The notes under the pieces: generated by a model
The model's database searches: none
What the model was told of the DNA's origin: nothing
What the model saw: only the letters and a program-made list of their open reading frames with translations
Program-made: the position numbers and the translations under genes
Source of the DNA: a virus
Direction: 5' to 3' (one strand)
Virus record (IMG/VR): IMGVR_UViG_3300010412_000048
Location: 1 to 33,669 of that record
DNA: 33,669 nt
Shown: positions 8,176-16,842 of the stretch, piece by piece
Numbering within the stretch: position 1 is the first letter of the stretch
How the letters are laid out: each line of letters opens with the position of its first letter

Positions 8176-8595
8176 ATGGCAAACGAAGTAGTTTTTACTG
8201 GCTACCTGGGTGCAGATCCAGAGACCAGGACGGTTGGCGATACAACCGTAACCTCCATCCGAATCGCAGACACCGAGAGGTGGAAGGACAAGGACGGCAA
8301 CAAGCAGGAGCGCACGACCTGGTGGAACGTGAACTTCTGGGGCAAAAGCGGAGAGACCATCGCCAAGTTCTTCAAGAAGGGCGATTGGATCTTCACCAAG
8401 TCGAAAATCCAAGTCCGCAAGTGGCAGGACAAGGAGGGGAACGACAGGTGGACTACCGAGGGCAAGGGCACCTACTGGGAGTTTGGCCCGAAGACTTCGG
8501 AGAAGTCTGGCGGCGGCAGCGGAGGTGGCAACGATGGCTACGGGAACTACGAGGATCCTGGACCGGGAAGCAGCGACGACGACATCCCGTTCTAG
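8176..8595 (+). CDS. ssb: Single-stranded DNA-binding protein (SSB, 139 aa)
   Basis: This is a bacterial-type SSB that coats single-stranded DNA during replication and recombination. The OB-fold domain spans about residues 1-105: it opens MANEVVFTGYLGADPETR, close to the classic SSB N-terminus, and includes the WWNVNFWGK strand and the GDWIFTKSKIQVRKW strand. A Gly/Ser-rich linker follows, and the last residues are DDDIPF, the conserved acidic tip that recruits replication and repair proteins. The length (139 aa) is short but normal for phage SSBs. It opens the plus-strand cassette 8176-9634, behind a GGCATAAG motif and a leader hairpin. It interrupts a long run of minus-strand virion genes. 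Confidence 0.95.
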   Translation: MANEVVFTGYLGADPETRTVGDTTVTSIRIADTERWKDKDGNKQERTTWWNVNFWGKSGETIAKFFKKGDWIFTKSKIQVRKWQDKEGNDRWTTEGKGTYWEFGPKTSEKSGGGSGGGNDGYGNYEDPGPGSSDDDIPF

Positions 8596-8622
8596 CCAAC
8601 CCCGTATCAGGAGGATCCCACC

Positions 8623-9111
8623 TTGCTATTCTATGCCCACCATGAAAACAAACGGGTGAAAGAGCCAAGCCCGACAAAGGAAGACCTCGTCCTACCCACA
8701 GGGTCTTTCTTCGTGAAAGAGAACGGACTTCTCTGTGAGCTCAGTCCACCACTGGCAGGGCTCTCTGGCAACTATTGCTGGAGCAGCTCTCCGTTCCCAA
8801 TCGCAGCCCTGAGGCTTCTGATTGTCGCCCCGGACACGGACTCGTTCTGGGTTGTCATGAAGAACCTCAATCTGCGAGTCGAGGAAACCGACCAGCTTGC
8901 CGATGGCTTTGGCTGTGTCGATCGATTCGACGAAGGGGACATCGATGATTCGGCGTACATTGCCCGAGATATCAGGCAAATACTCTCTTGGACACCGAAT
9001 CTCGCGACGCACTGCCCAATCTCATCAGTTGCCCACGACCTCGGACGGATCAGAACGATGCCTCCGTGCGACCTGGGGAATTTCGTTGGGGCGCATATTG
9101 GGCTAGCATGA
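8623..9111 (+). CDS. Hypothetical protein in the ssb cassette (162 aa)
   Basis: The gene lies 27 nt after ssb. The only usable start in frame is TTG at 8623, well placed behind AGGAGGAT. The coding look of this strand (natural codon choice, end 7 nt before the next gene) is better than that of the 106-codon frame on the other strand. The protein has no match I recognise. It has a Pro/Leu-rich middle (about 40-70), a strand-like segment ALRLLIVAPDTDSFWVVMK, an acidic segment around DRFDEGDIDD, and six Cys without a clear metal-site spacing. No signal peptide. A DNA-metabolism or regulatory role would suit the neighbours but is not shown by sequence. Confidence 0.55.
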   Translation: MLFYAHHENKRVKEPSPTKEDLVLPTGSFFVKENGLLCELSPPLAGLSGNYCWSSSPFPIAALRLLIVAPDTDSFWVVMKNLNLRVEETDQLADGFGCVDRFDEGDIDDSAYIARDIRQILSWTPNLATHCPISSVAHDLGRIRTMPPCDLGNFVGAHIGLA

Positions 9112-9118
9112 GCGTCCT

Positions 9119-9634
9119 ATGGAGGCAAAAGAGCTAGACCGCAGCAAGCTGTCCCCCGCGCAGCTGAGAGTCCTCGAGGATGTTGAAAAGCGCGTTGCTG
9201 AGGCCAAGAAGATTCTGGACCTACAAACCCCGGAACACATCAAAACCCTCGGCAAAATCCTCAGACGCAGCGTGGAGGACGGAAGCCTGGTTGAGCTCCA
9301 AGCCTTCCTCGAAGAGAACGAAGTTGTAATCCCGCCTGCAGAACTCAAGGCCTTCAGAGATCACCTGATCATTCATCGGGTAGATCTGAAGGACCTTGAG
9401 CCTGCAGCGCGTGAGCGCCTTTTTCTTAGAGCCCACCTTCGAGAGGACTCGAGAAATATGACGCAGGACTACAGAGAGGCCGGGTACCGTGGAAAGCAGC
9501 TTCGCTGCAGAGACTGCAGGTGGTTCATCAGCGCCCCCATGGACGGCGACAACAACGGCGAGAAGTCTTGCGTCGAGCTCGGGACGAAGGGTGCCGATCT
9601 CGCCTGCTACGGATTCACCAAGAAGCCAAACTAG
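9119..9634 (+). CDS. Small helical protein with a C-terminal Cys4 site (171 aa)
   Basis: Residues 1-120 are strongly helical and charged, with a coiled-coil-like opening segment (LRVLEDVEKRVAEAKKIL). The C-terminus carries four cysteines in the order CRDC, then SC, then AC (about residues 129-164), ending ACYGFTKKPN, a likely zinc-binding knuckle. Such small Cys4 phage proteins often bind nucleic acid or a polymerase, but I cannot assign this one. It starts at ATG 9119, eight bases after the previous stop, with no good ribosome binding site. Its stop overlaps by four bases with the stop of the zincin gene on the other strand, the two TAG codons sharing a palindromic CTAG. Confidence 0.7.
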   Translation: MEAKELDRSKLSPAQLRVLEDVEKRVAEAKKILDLQTPEHIKTLGKILRRSVEDGSLVELQAFLEENEVVIPPAELKAFRDHLIIHRVDLKDLEPAARERLFLRAHLREDSRNMTQDYREAGYRGKQLRCRDCRWFISAPMDGDNNGEKSCVELGTKGADLACYGFTKKPN

Positions 9635-10635
9635 GTGCTACGGAACCCGCGCGCCGGGTTGTGCAGAGACTCAAGAAGGTCCCGGTAGTAGGCCTTGTTG
9701 CTTGGAGGCTGAAGCTTCGCGACCTCCTTGCCGTTTGCGGAGAGGCTGCTTGTCGGCTTCGTGGTCTTCGGCTTGGCCGCCGGCGGCCTCATTCGCCAGG
9801 CCGAAGCCGCGCTTGCCCGAAGGATGCGTGGCGTCTGCTCGAGCGCCTCCTTTTCATGGCCGTCCTTGGACCCACGCACGCTCTCCACAACCCTCTTGGT
9901 GACGATAGCCGCAATGATGGGGGCAAGCGCTCTCGTGAGATAGGTCCCGAAGGCCGGCGCCATCGACTTGGCAGTCTCCATGGCTCCAGGGCCGAATTTT
10001 TTACCTCCTGCGATGGCGTGACCGCTCGCACGGGCCTCCTCGAGGAGCATCGGGGCATAGGTGGCCCCCATGAGGGCTGGCGCATTCTCGTAGGCGAACT
10101 GGGAGAGCTCACCAGCGTCCTCCTGGTCGCGGAGAAGGTTCAGGCCGATTGCTGCGCGGAGTAGCTTTCCTGGCCGGCCTCGCGAGAGAGAGTGGCCAAT
10201 GAGAGAGGTGTCTCGAAGACCGCGGCTTCCTAGGATGGGAGAGGCGTGGCCGATCTCGTGAAGGGCACTCGGAACGTGGCTCTTGCCCAGCCTGACAACG
10301 CCCTCATCCCCAATGCCACGGAGGGCGAAGTGGCTTCCTTCTCCAGGCCCGGCGGCCTCGATTGCTGCCGTGACGCCCTTCCTGTCGGCGAACCCTCGGA
10401 TCTTTTGAACCTCATCCGGCGTGAACTCTGCGATCTGCTCGAGAGGAGTTCCCTGGGGAGCCTTGATCGCCAGGTCGGCAGTGGACTTCTCGTACATCTC
10501 GAGCGGGATCCTGCCGTATGGCTCAAGCATCTTTGGCGTGAGGAACAGCGACGCTGCCCCGGCGAGGGCAGGCAGGAAGTTGTCTTCCTCTCTTTTCTCT
10601 CGCGGAGGGATTCCTGGGTATTCGATCTCATCCAT
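9631..10635 (-). CDS. HExxH zincin-like membrane-associated protein, coupled to the RNA polymerase gene (334 aa)
   Basis: The central part has VPSALHEIGHASP (HEIGH at residues 126-130), the zinc-binding and catalytic motif of metallopeptidases. About 70 residues later comes PMLLEEARASGHAI (E199/E200). That spacing and the ExxAS pattern resemble gluzincins of the YugP type, where the Glu is the third zinc ligand. There is a hydrophobic N-terminal patch (LPALAGAASLFLTP) and a probable membrane-active helix (LTRALAPIIAAIVT, about 233-246), then a basic, Pro/Lys-rich tail. The start ATG shares one base with the TGA of the RNA polymerase gene (TGATG), so the two are made together. Possible roles include processing of virion proteins or of the polymerase, or host-envelope action; none is proven. 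Confidence 0.75.
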   Translation of the reverse strand: MDEIEYPGIPPREKREEDNFLPALAGAASLFLTPKMLEPYGRIPLEMYEKSTADLAIKAPQGTPLEQIAEFTPDEVQKIRGFADRKGVTAAIEAAGPGEGSHFALRGIGDEGVVRLGKSHVPSALHEIGHASPILGSRGLRDTSLIGHSLSRGRPGKLLRAAIGLNLLRDQEDAGELSQFAYENAPALMGATYAPMLLEEARASGHAIAGGKKFGPGAMETAKSMAPAFGTYLTRALAPIIAAIVTKRVVESVRGSKDGHEKEALEQTPRILRASAASAWRMRPPAAKPKTTKPTSSLSANGKEVAKLQPPSNKAYYRDLLESLHNPARGFRST

Positions 10636-13600
10636 CAGTACACGCCCTTCTTCTTCGAGAGGCCGGCCGGCTCATCGCCAAACTCCGCGCCATAGGCGAA
10701 GGCTGGGATGGGCGAATATCCGTGGATGTCTGACTCACCGGCGGAACCTGCGCCCTCGATTATGGCATCTTTGAGGTACTGGTAGCCCATCTGGCTCATC
10801 CAGTCGTCTCGCATCAGCGGAGCTCGCTGAATTCCTGAGAGGAAGGGCTGGTGATCGATGGGCTTGGGGCCGACCTCGACCTTGCTGATACCTGCCCTTT
10901 CGAGGATGTTCTTGACCCTCTCGGTGATGACGGTCCCCTTTTTCACGCCAGGCATATCCTCCTGAAGGCGGTGCCCGAGAGCCTCTTCGATCATCTTCTT
11001 GCCGAGCGACTTGTTGTTGAAGTCCTCGACGGCTGTGTAGGGGGCAATGTCTCCGGGGAGGAACCCGCTGTCGCCCGGGTCGAGCACCTTCGTCGTGTTC
11101 CCGACAGCTCTGAGCACCGTTTCGACAGCGCGCCGTTTGATGGGAACGCCTTGCTTCTGGTAGGCGTCCTGCACCTGGCTGGAGATGTACTCCTGGGCGG
11201 GGAGCATTCCCTTGAGATCGGCAAGCTCGTTCGGCTGCGCCAGTCCGGCAGACAGGATGTCGCCCTTCTCGACCGACTTCCCGGTCCTGACCATCGACGG
11301 CTCCCAGAGCTCGTTCGGGATGAAGTGGGTCGTCTTCCCAATCTTCACGTTCTTGCCCGTTCCACCTGGCGCCTCCTTGACGGATTCCACCTTGCCGCTG
11401 ACCTGGGCGAGAGTGGCCTTGCCGCGCTTGATCTTCTGCATCTTGAGAAGCTTGTCGATCTTGTCGTAGCCCGTTGCTACGCCGCGGGCCTGAGACACGC
11501 CGCCGGAATGGAAGGTTCGGAGCGTCATCTGGGTCAAGGGTTCACTGAGAGCCTGCCCGGAGATGGCGCCGATGTTGTCGCCGATCGCAGGAAGCTGCCC
11601 ATTCTCGGTAAGCCCGTAGCACTTTGCACAAGTTCCCTTAGGGAGCTTGCAGGTCAACGGAGACCGCACTTCGACCTTCCCAACGTGTCGCTCTCGCATG
11701 GTGTTGAGGAGCCCAGGGGTGACAGGGTTTCCAGCTCTCGCAATGATGGTTCCGTTGACAGAAACATCCTTTGCCAGAAACCGATCCTCTACATCTGGGC
11801 TGTCGATTCCGATCTCGAGGCCCTTGGATGTTTTGCAGTCGCTGTCGGCAACGACATTGGTGATCGATGCCGCCATGATGTCCTTGTTGAAGGCACCGGG
11901 GACACTGGTCTGGAGTTGCTTTTCGGTTGCAACAGTTCGCGCCCCGTAGAGCGTATTCCAGTAGTCAGAGAACTTGAGGCCCTGGGCGAAAGACCTAGTG
12001 ACAGGGAGAGGGATGGGGTCGCCTTTGTGGTCTGGAACCATGAATGGCGACGAAACGATCTGCTTGAGCTGGGTGATGTTGCCTCTGGCTCCAGAGCGAA
12101 CCATCAGGTCGAAGTTGTTGTCTTGTTCTCCAAGACGCTTCTTCATGGCCTCCTCGAGCTCGCCATTGGCCTTGTCGAGAATCTCTCGCGCTCTCTCGAC
12201 GCCCTTCGGGTCACTGAGTTTCAGCTTTGCGATGCTCTGCTCAGTCTTCTTGAAGATCTTGTCTCGCTCCGGAATGGCCGGGGTTAGATCGTTGATGCCA
12301 ACGGAGAACCCGGTCTTGTAGGTGTGCTCATCGCCCATGGCCTTGAGCTTGTCGATGACCTTTCCGTGCTCGCGAGGCGCCACCTCGGCCATGTCCTTCA
12401 TGAGGTTGCCGAGGTTCTTTTTGTTGAGCTCGACGCCGCGATACTTTTCCTGCAGTGGCTTGGGGAGCTCCTTGATGATGCTCTCGCTCTTCTGAGGATC
12501 CTTGGACATCATGTAGAGACCAAGCGCAGCTTCGTTCTGCGGCTGCGTCATGATGCCACCGGTACCTGGGTTGAACAGGTTGTTGGATGGGAGCATGCGC
12601 TCCGCCTCCTGCACCGCCTCGGTGAGCACGGGTACGTGAACCGTCATTGCGTCACCATCGAAGTCGGCGTTGAACCCCTTCACGACAAGCGGTGGAATCT
12701 TGATTGCCTTGCCATCTGTGAGGCGAGGCTTGAAGGCCATGATGGAGAACTTGTGAAGGGACGGTGCCCGATTGAGTAGGACTGGCCGTTCGGCCATCTC
12801 AGCCTCGAGGGCTGCCTTGGCAACAGGAGTGCGCTTTCGAACTTCCTCGGCTGCCATGAGTGGCGACTTGCCGGCGCTGTTGACGAGCCGCCTTGTGACG
12901 AATGGCTCGAAAAGATTCCACGACATCTCCTCCGGGAGGCCAACCTCGTCCAAGCCGAGCTTTGGCTCAGGAATGATGGTTCCGCGGCCGACAAGGTCCT
13001 GGTTGCGCTTGAGGACCTTCTTGATGAACATGCCCTCTTTCCCCGACTTTGGTGCGCCCGTGATCTGCGTGATAAGGCCCTTTGGAGACCGTTTCTGTGG
13101 GTACCTGAAGATCGGGTCACCAAGACCAGCAACTGCCTTCGTTCCGTTGTAGAGGTCCTCGCGGAGCTCAGCCTTGATCTCGTCGGTGAGATAGGGGACG
13201 GTCTTCTGCCACTCGAGCTCGTTGTTGATGAGGCCTACATCTCGGTAGAGCGTGTTCACGCCGGGGTTCGAGAGCTGTCCGCCCTCGAGCTCAATGACCG
13301 GTCGAAACTGGGGCGGTAGAACCGGAATTTTCGTCTGGATGTACGCATCCTCCGGCCGAAGGTTCAACTTCTTCAGAGCGGAGAGGTACTTCAGGCTCTT
13401 GTTTGCAGCATCCAGCTTTGCAGTTGTCTTTGCCGTCTTCGCTTCGTCGGTCTTCTTTTTGATCTCATCATCGATGTCGATCTGCCTGAGCATCGCCTGG
13501 AGGCCAGCACCTCCGGTGACACCCGACTCTGCCCACTCCCCCGTCTCGGGATCGACAAAGAGCTTCCCTGACGTAAGGCCGTTGTACTGGGCCTGGTTCA

Positions 13601-16600
13601 GTCCCGTCAGAGTGCGGATTGGCTTCTCAAACGCAGGGTTCGGAATTGGCTCTGCCAGCTCGATGTGAGACCACTTGTCGCCCTGGCGGCCACCTGTGAT
13701 GTCGATATCCATGAGCCCACCCTTCTCTTCTCGAAGGTCTTTGCCCCGGACGAAGAGCGGCTCCTTGATCGCGCCGTTTGAGAGCCTGGCAGTGTGCTCG
13801 TCCGTCATGGGACCGAGGACCATCTTGGATCCGCGGCGCTGGACGTTGACGCCAGCCCCCTTCAAGTAGGCTTCGAATTTGTTGTAGGCAAAGGTTGGCA
13901 CCGGCGGCGGCTTCACCATGCCGCTCTTGTGGCCACCCTTTAGCCAGTTCCAGAAGTGGTCGTTCTTCGACGCCTTGTAGGTGGCCATCTCTCGTAGGTT
14001 GGCGCGGCTGCCATGGGAGAGCATCGAGTAGAAGGTGAGAAGGTCGAGTGACTTTGCGCCGTCCTCGCCACCGCGCAGAGGAGACTTGTTCGCGTCGTAC
14101 TTGCCATCAGACCTGGCCGAAAACTGCGAGGTCGCCTGCTTGTTGAGCTTCAGGAAATACTGCGGTCCCACAAGCACTTCCCCCAGTGGGTCCTTGGAGT
14201 GCGGATCGAACAGGAGCTCCTTGTCGGACACCTTCGTCTTTTCGAGCTCCTTCTTGATGGTCTCGACGTAGTCTTCGCCGGAAAAGTTGTCGACCACATA
14301 AGTGGCGTTCAGCTTGTCGGCCATCTTGGCCGCCGCGGTTTCGAGCATCTGGGAGGGGTTGATTCGACTGACAATGCCGTGAGGGTTCAGAAGGATGTCG
14401 ACGTTCTCTCCGTCTCCTGTATGGGGAGCCTCGCCGTCTGGAATGATCTTCGTGATGATGCCTTTGCCGCCGTGCCGGTTTGTGAGCTTGTCGCCGATCT
14501 GCGCTGGCTCTTTCGTCTTGACGTAGACCTTGACCTTCTTCCCGGTCTTGACGACATCGACGACCTCTCCGTCGACGTCATTGGTCCACGACTCCATGTG
14601 GCCTCGCCTAGGCTTTGCGTTCGGCGAGATCTTCCTCATGGCGATATACTCAGGGTCCTGCCTGTTCTCTCTGGTTCCGACCCAGAGCGGGTCGCCCCTC
14701 TTGACGATCTGACCCTTCCGAACGATGCCATCTTTGTCGAGCTTCTTCTGCTGCTCTACATCGAGTCGCCCCGGATCCCAGGCAAGGAAGGCGTCGAGGT
14801 CGTATTCGTCGCCCTTGTCGGGAGAGACCGCATGCTCATGAATGTGCTCACTCGAAAGCTTCTTGGCAGCTGTCTCGGTGATGACAATGCCGTCCTCGAA
14901 GTTGAGGCCCTTGTATGGGACGTAGGCAGCGCGAAGGTTCGTACCAATCGCCAGGGTGCCGTCCCTGGTGAAGTTGGAGTCGGCTATTACCTGCCCCTTC
15001 TTGACCTGGTCGCCCTCTTTGACAGTTGGCTCACCATGGAGAAACGCCTTTTTGTTGAGCTTCAGGTTGTTGAAGATTGGCTGCTCGACCTTCCCGTCCT
15101 TTGTGGCGATGATGATTCTGTTGGGGGTCACCTTCTCAACCACGCCGTCCTCGAGGGCGCGTACCGAAAAGCCCTCTCCGATCCCTTCCTCCATCGTTGA
15201 CCGGCCAGCCTTCACTTGCACAAGCGGCGCTTCTCGCTCAGCGAGAGGAATTGCCTGCTCGAGCATCTTCGTTGCCATTTGGGCACGAACGCCCTGGGCC
15301 GACGGCAGGAATGGGATGGTGTTGGAGGAAATCGAGAAGGCTTGCTTCGGTGACGCTAGGACAGCGTCGATCTTCGAGGCATCGACAATGCCGAGCTCGT
15401 TGTCCTTGAGGAGAGCTTTCACCTTCTCGTCGATGAACTCGCCGTTTTTGTACTGGTCCGGGAACGCCACGTTCAGGCTGCGCATCTCAGACGGAGAGAC
15501 ATAGCGAGACTTCTTGGTCTTCGGGTCGAAGATCCTCGTCATCAGGCTATCGCCCTGACGCTTCACGCCAAGCGGGAGGTTTCCAACCACGCCGATCTTC
15601 CCCGAGTCTGGGGTGTGGATCGGGTCAAGGAAGCCGAGGTGCGATGGATGGACCCCGCGCTCTTCGTCTCGGATCACGTTCTCAGACGAGACGCCGCCCT
15701 CGCCAAGAATCGTGACCTTCGACATTCCGTTGAGGATGTTCAGTGGATTTGTCTGGTCGGTAGTGCTCGCAAGCTGGGACTGAGTGAAGAAGTTTGTCAC
15801 CGCAGGGGTGAACTCGTTCGAGCTCACCAGCTTCGAGATATCCGTTGGCGGGGCCTTGCGATTGTTCAGTCGCCAGTAGACCTTCTTGCGAAACTCGGCC
15901 AGCTTAGGCGCGAGCTCACCGCTCTCTTGCAGCAAGCGCTCGCGGATGAGATCCCTTGTCCCCATGACCTTTTTGAACTCGAGCGCCTGGCGATCGTCGG
16001 GCTTCCGTTCTCCACGGGCAGCCTTGAGGAGCTCGATGGAGCCGCGAAAGACTGCCTCCGGGGAAGCGTTTTCGAACGCCTTCCCGACAGTCTCCTTGGT
16101 GACCTCTGGACGCAGCTCCGTGTCCTCGAGGTAGTCGGCGATGGCCTTTGCTGCGGCATCAGGAGAATCCAGCTTGCTGCCGGTAAGGTACTCGGCCGCC
16201 TTGATGACCGCCGTCTCTTGCTGCTTTTTGGGAACGGCTTTGTTCGCCGCAAGGACGTCTTCGCCCCAGGCTTTCGCCAAAGCCGAGTCGGAAATACCAA
16301 TCCTCGAGAGGATGGGATAGAGGGGGATCGGCGTCTTGTTCTGCCCCCGAATGAATCCGAACGTCGCCTCCTGATCGTTGTATTCGATGTCGAAGGGGCG
16401 GCCCTTGATGTTGATCTCGGTCTTCTTCTCGCCAGTCTTCTTCTCGGTGACGTAGATGCCAGGCTTTCGCCGGAGCTGGTTCTGCACCTGGTAGTGCTTT
16501 CCGTCGACGATGAAGCTTCCGAGGTCGGTGTTCTTGGGAAGCGTCGCAACCTTGATACGCTTTGCCGATGAAAAGACCTTTCCGGTCTTTCGGTCGATGA

Positions 16601-16823
16601 GGTCCAGCGATGCGTAGACCGGGACGCCCCAGGTCTTGTCTTTTCGAACGGCTTCTCTCTGAGATTCCCAGTCCGACGAGTTCTTCGTGTCGTCGATCCA
16701 GACCTTGTTGACCCGGATCTGGCGATTCGTTCCCTTCGCCTGGATGTCCAACGCCTTCGTGAACGCAGCAACGACGTCCTTTTTCAGTCCCTCGAACTGC
16801 GTCCCGTAATCAAGCGTTTCCAT
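10635..16823 (-). CDS. Single-chain multisubunit-type RNA polymerase (beta-beta' fusion, 2062 aa)
   Basis: DNA-directed RNA polymerase with both catalytic barrels in one chain. Beta half (about 1-998): fork/rif region around DQTNPLN (356-362), GLNFEDGIVITE (639-650), and GDKLTNRHGGKG (777-788) with both active-site Lys. It ends with a beta-type C-terminal helix near residue 995. Beta' half (about 1000-2062): WSHIEL (1051-1056), IPVLPPQFRP (1166-1175), RPVLLNRAPSLHKF (1346-1359), catalytic NADFDGD (1385-1391), SGARGN (1577-1582), a zinc site C1663/C1725/C1732/C1735 and trigger helix TLRTFHSGG (1767-1775). The N-terminal beta' zinc ribbon and E. coli-type lineage insertions are missing, which explains part of the shortfall from about 2750 aa for E. 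coli beta plus beta'. ATG 16823 follows AGGTGA at close spacing. No alpha, omega or sigma gene is in the window. Confidence 0.95.
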   Translation of the reverse strand: METLDYGTQFEGLKKDVVAAFTKALDIQAKGTNRQIRVNKVWIDDTKNSSDWESQREAVRKDKTWGVPVYASLDLIDRKTGKVFSSAKRIKVATLPKNTDLGSFIVDGKHYQVQNQLRRKPGIYVTEKKTGEKKTEINIKGRPFDIEYNDQEATFGFIRGQNKTPIPLYPILSRIGISDSALAKAWGEDVLAANKAVPKKQQETAVIKAAEYLTGSKLDSPDAAAKAIADYLEDTELRPEVTKETVGKAFENASPEAVFRGSIELLKAARGERKPDDRQALEFKKVMGTRDLIRERLLQESGELAPKLAEFRKKVYWRLNNRKAPPTDISKLVSSNEFTPAVTNFFTQSQLASTTDQTNPLNILNGMSKVTILGEGGVSSENVIRDEERGVHPSHLGFLDPIHTPDSGKIGVVGNLPLGVKRQGDSLMTRIFDPKTKKSRYVSPSEMRSLNVAFPDQYKNGEFIDEKVKALLKDNELGIVDASKIDAVLASPKQAFSISSNTIPFLPSAQGVRAQMATKMLEQAIPLAEREAPLVQVKAGRSTMEEGIGEGFSVRALEDGVVEKVTPNRIIIATKDGKVEQPIFNNLKLNKKAFLHGEPTVKEGDQVKKGQVIADSNFTRDGTLAIGTNLRAAYVPYKGLNFEDGIVITETAAKKLSSEHIHEHAVSPDKGDEYDLDAFLAWDPGRLDVEQQKKLDKDGIVRKGQIVKRGDPLWVGTRENRQDPEYIAMRKISPNAKPRRGHMESWTNDVDGEVVDVVKTGKKVKVYVKTKEPAQIGDKLTNRHGGKGIITKIIPDGEAPHTGDGENVDILLNPHGIVSRINPSQMLETAAAKMADKLNATYVVDNFSGEDYVETIKKELEKTKVSDKELLFDPHSKDPLGEVLVGPQYFLKLNKQATSQFSARSDGKYDANKSPLRGGEDGAKSLDLLTFYSMLSHGSRANLREMATYKASKNDHFWNWLKGGHKSGMVKPPPVPTFAYNKFEAYLKGAGVNVQRRGSKMVLGPMTDEHTARLSNGAIKEPLFVRGKDLREEKGGLMDIDITGGRQGDKWSHIELAEPIPNPAFEKPIRTLTGLNQAQYNGLTSGKLFVDPETGEWAESGVTGGAGLQAMLRQIDIDDEIKKKTDEAKTAKTTAKLDAANKSLKYLSALKKLNLRPEDAYIQTKIPVLPPQFRPVIELEGGQLSNPGVNTLYRDVGLINNELEWQKTVPYLTDEIKAELREDLYNGTKAVAGLGDPIFRYPQKRSPKGLITQITGAPKSGKEGMFIKKVLKRNQDLVGRGTIIPEPKLGLDEVGLPEEMSWNLFEPFVTRRLVNSAGKSPLMAAEEVRKRTPVAKAALEAEMAERPVLLNRAPSLHKFSIMAFKPRLTDGKAIKIPPLVVKGFNADFDGDAMTVHVPVLTEAVQEAERMLPSNNLFNPGTGGIMTQPQNEAALGLYMMSKDPQKSESIIKELPKPLQEKYRGVELNKKNLGNLMKDMAEVAPREHGKVIDKLKAMGDEHTYKTGFSVGINDLTPAIPERDKIFKKTEQSIAKLKLSDPKGVERAREILDKANGELEEAMKKRLGEQDNNFDLMVRSGARGNITQLKQIVSSPFMVPDHKGDPIPLPVTRSFAQGLKFSDYWNTLYGARTVATEKQLQTSVPGAFNKDIMAASITNVVADSDCKTSKGLEIGIDSPDVEDRFLAKDVSVNGTIIARAGNPVTPGLLNTMRERHVGKVEVRSPLTCKLPKGTCAKCYGLTENGQLPAIGDNIGAISGQALSEPLTQMTLRTFHSGGVSQARGVATGYDKIDKLLKMQKIKRGKATLAQVSGKVESVKEAPGGTGKNVKIGKTTHFIPNELWEPSMVRTGKSVEKGDILSAGLAQPNELADLKGMLPAQEYISSQVQDAYQKQGVPIKRRAVETVLRAVGNTTKVLDPGDSGFLPGDIAPYTAVEDFNNKSLGKKMIEEALGHRLQEDMPGVKKGTVITERVKNILERAGISKVEVGPKPIDHQPFLSGIQRAPLMRDDWMSQMGYQYLKDAIIEGAGSAGESDIHGYSPIPAFAYGAEFGDEPAGLSKKKGVY

Positions 16824-16842
16824 CAGTCACCTACATCGTCCC

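Noticed and set aside
8692-9012. A 106-codon minus-strand frame in the ssb cassette
   Set aside because: The plus-strand 162 aa frame fits the gene spacing and ribosome binding site better. The minus frame has no neighbours in its direction, but I cannot exclude it fully.
10851-12287. A 478-codon plus-strand frame antisense to the RNA polymerase gene
   Set aside because: It lies wholly inside the conserved polymerase coding sequence on the other strand. Long antisense frames are expected in GC-rich genes, and its protein has no coherent motifs.
10635-16823. Polymerase as a YonO-like or crAss-phage-like single-subunit enzyme
   Set aside because: Those are highly diverged double-barrel enzymes. 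This protein keeps bacterial beta and beta' motifs in full order, including NADFDGD and the second beta' zinc site.
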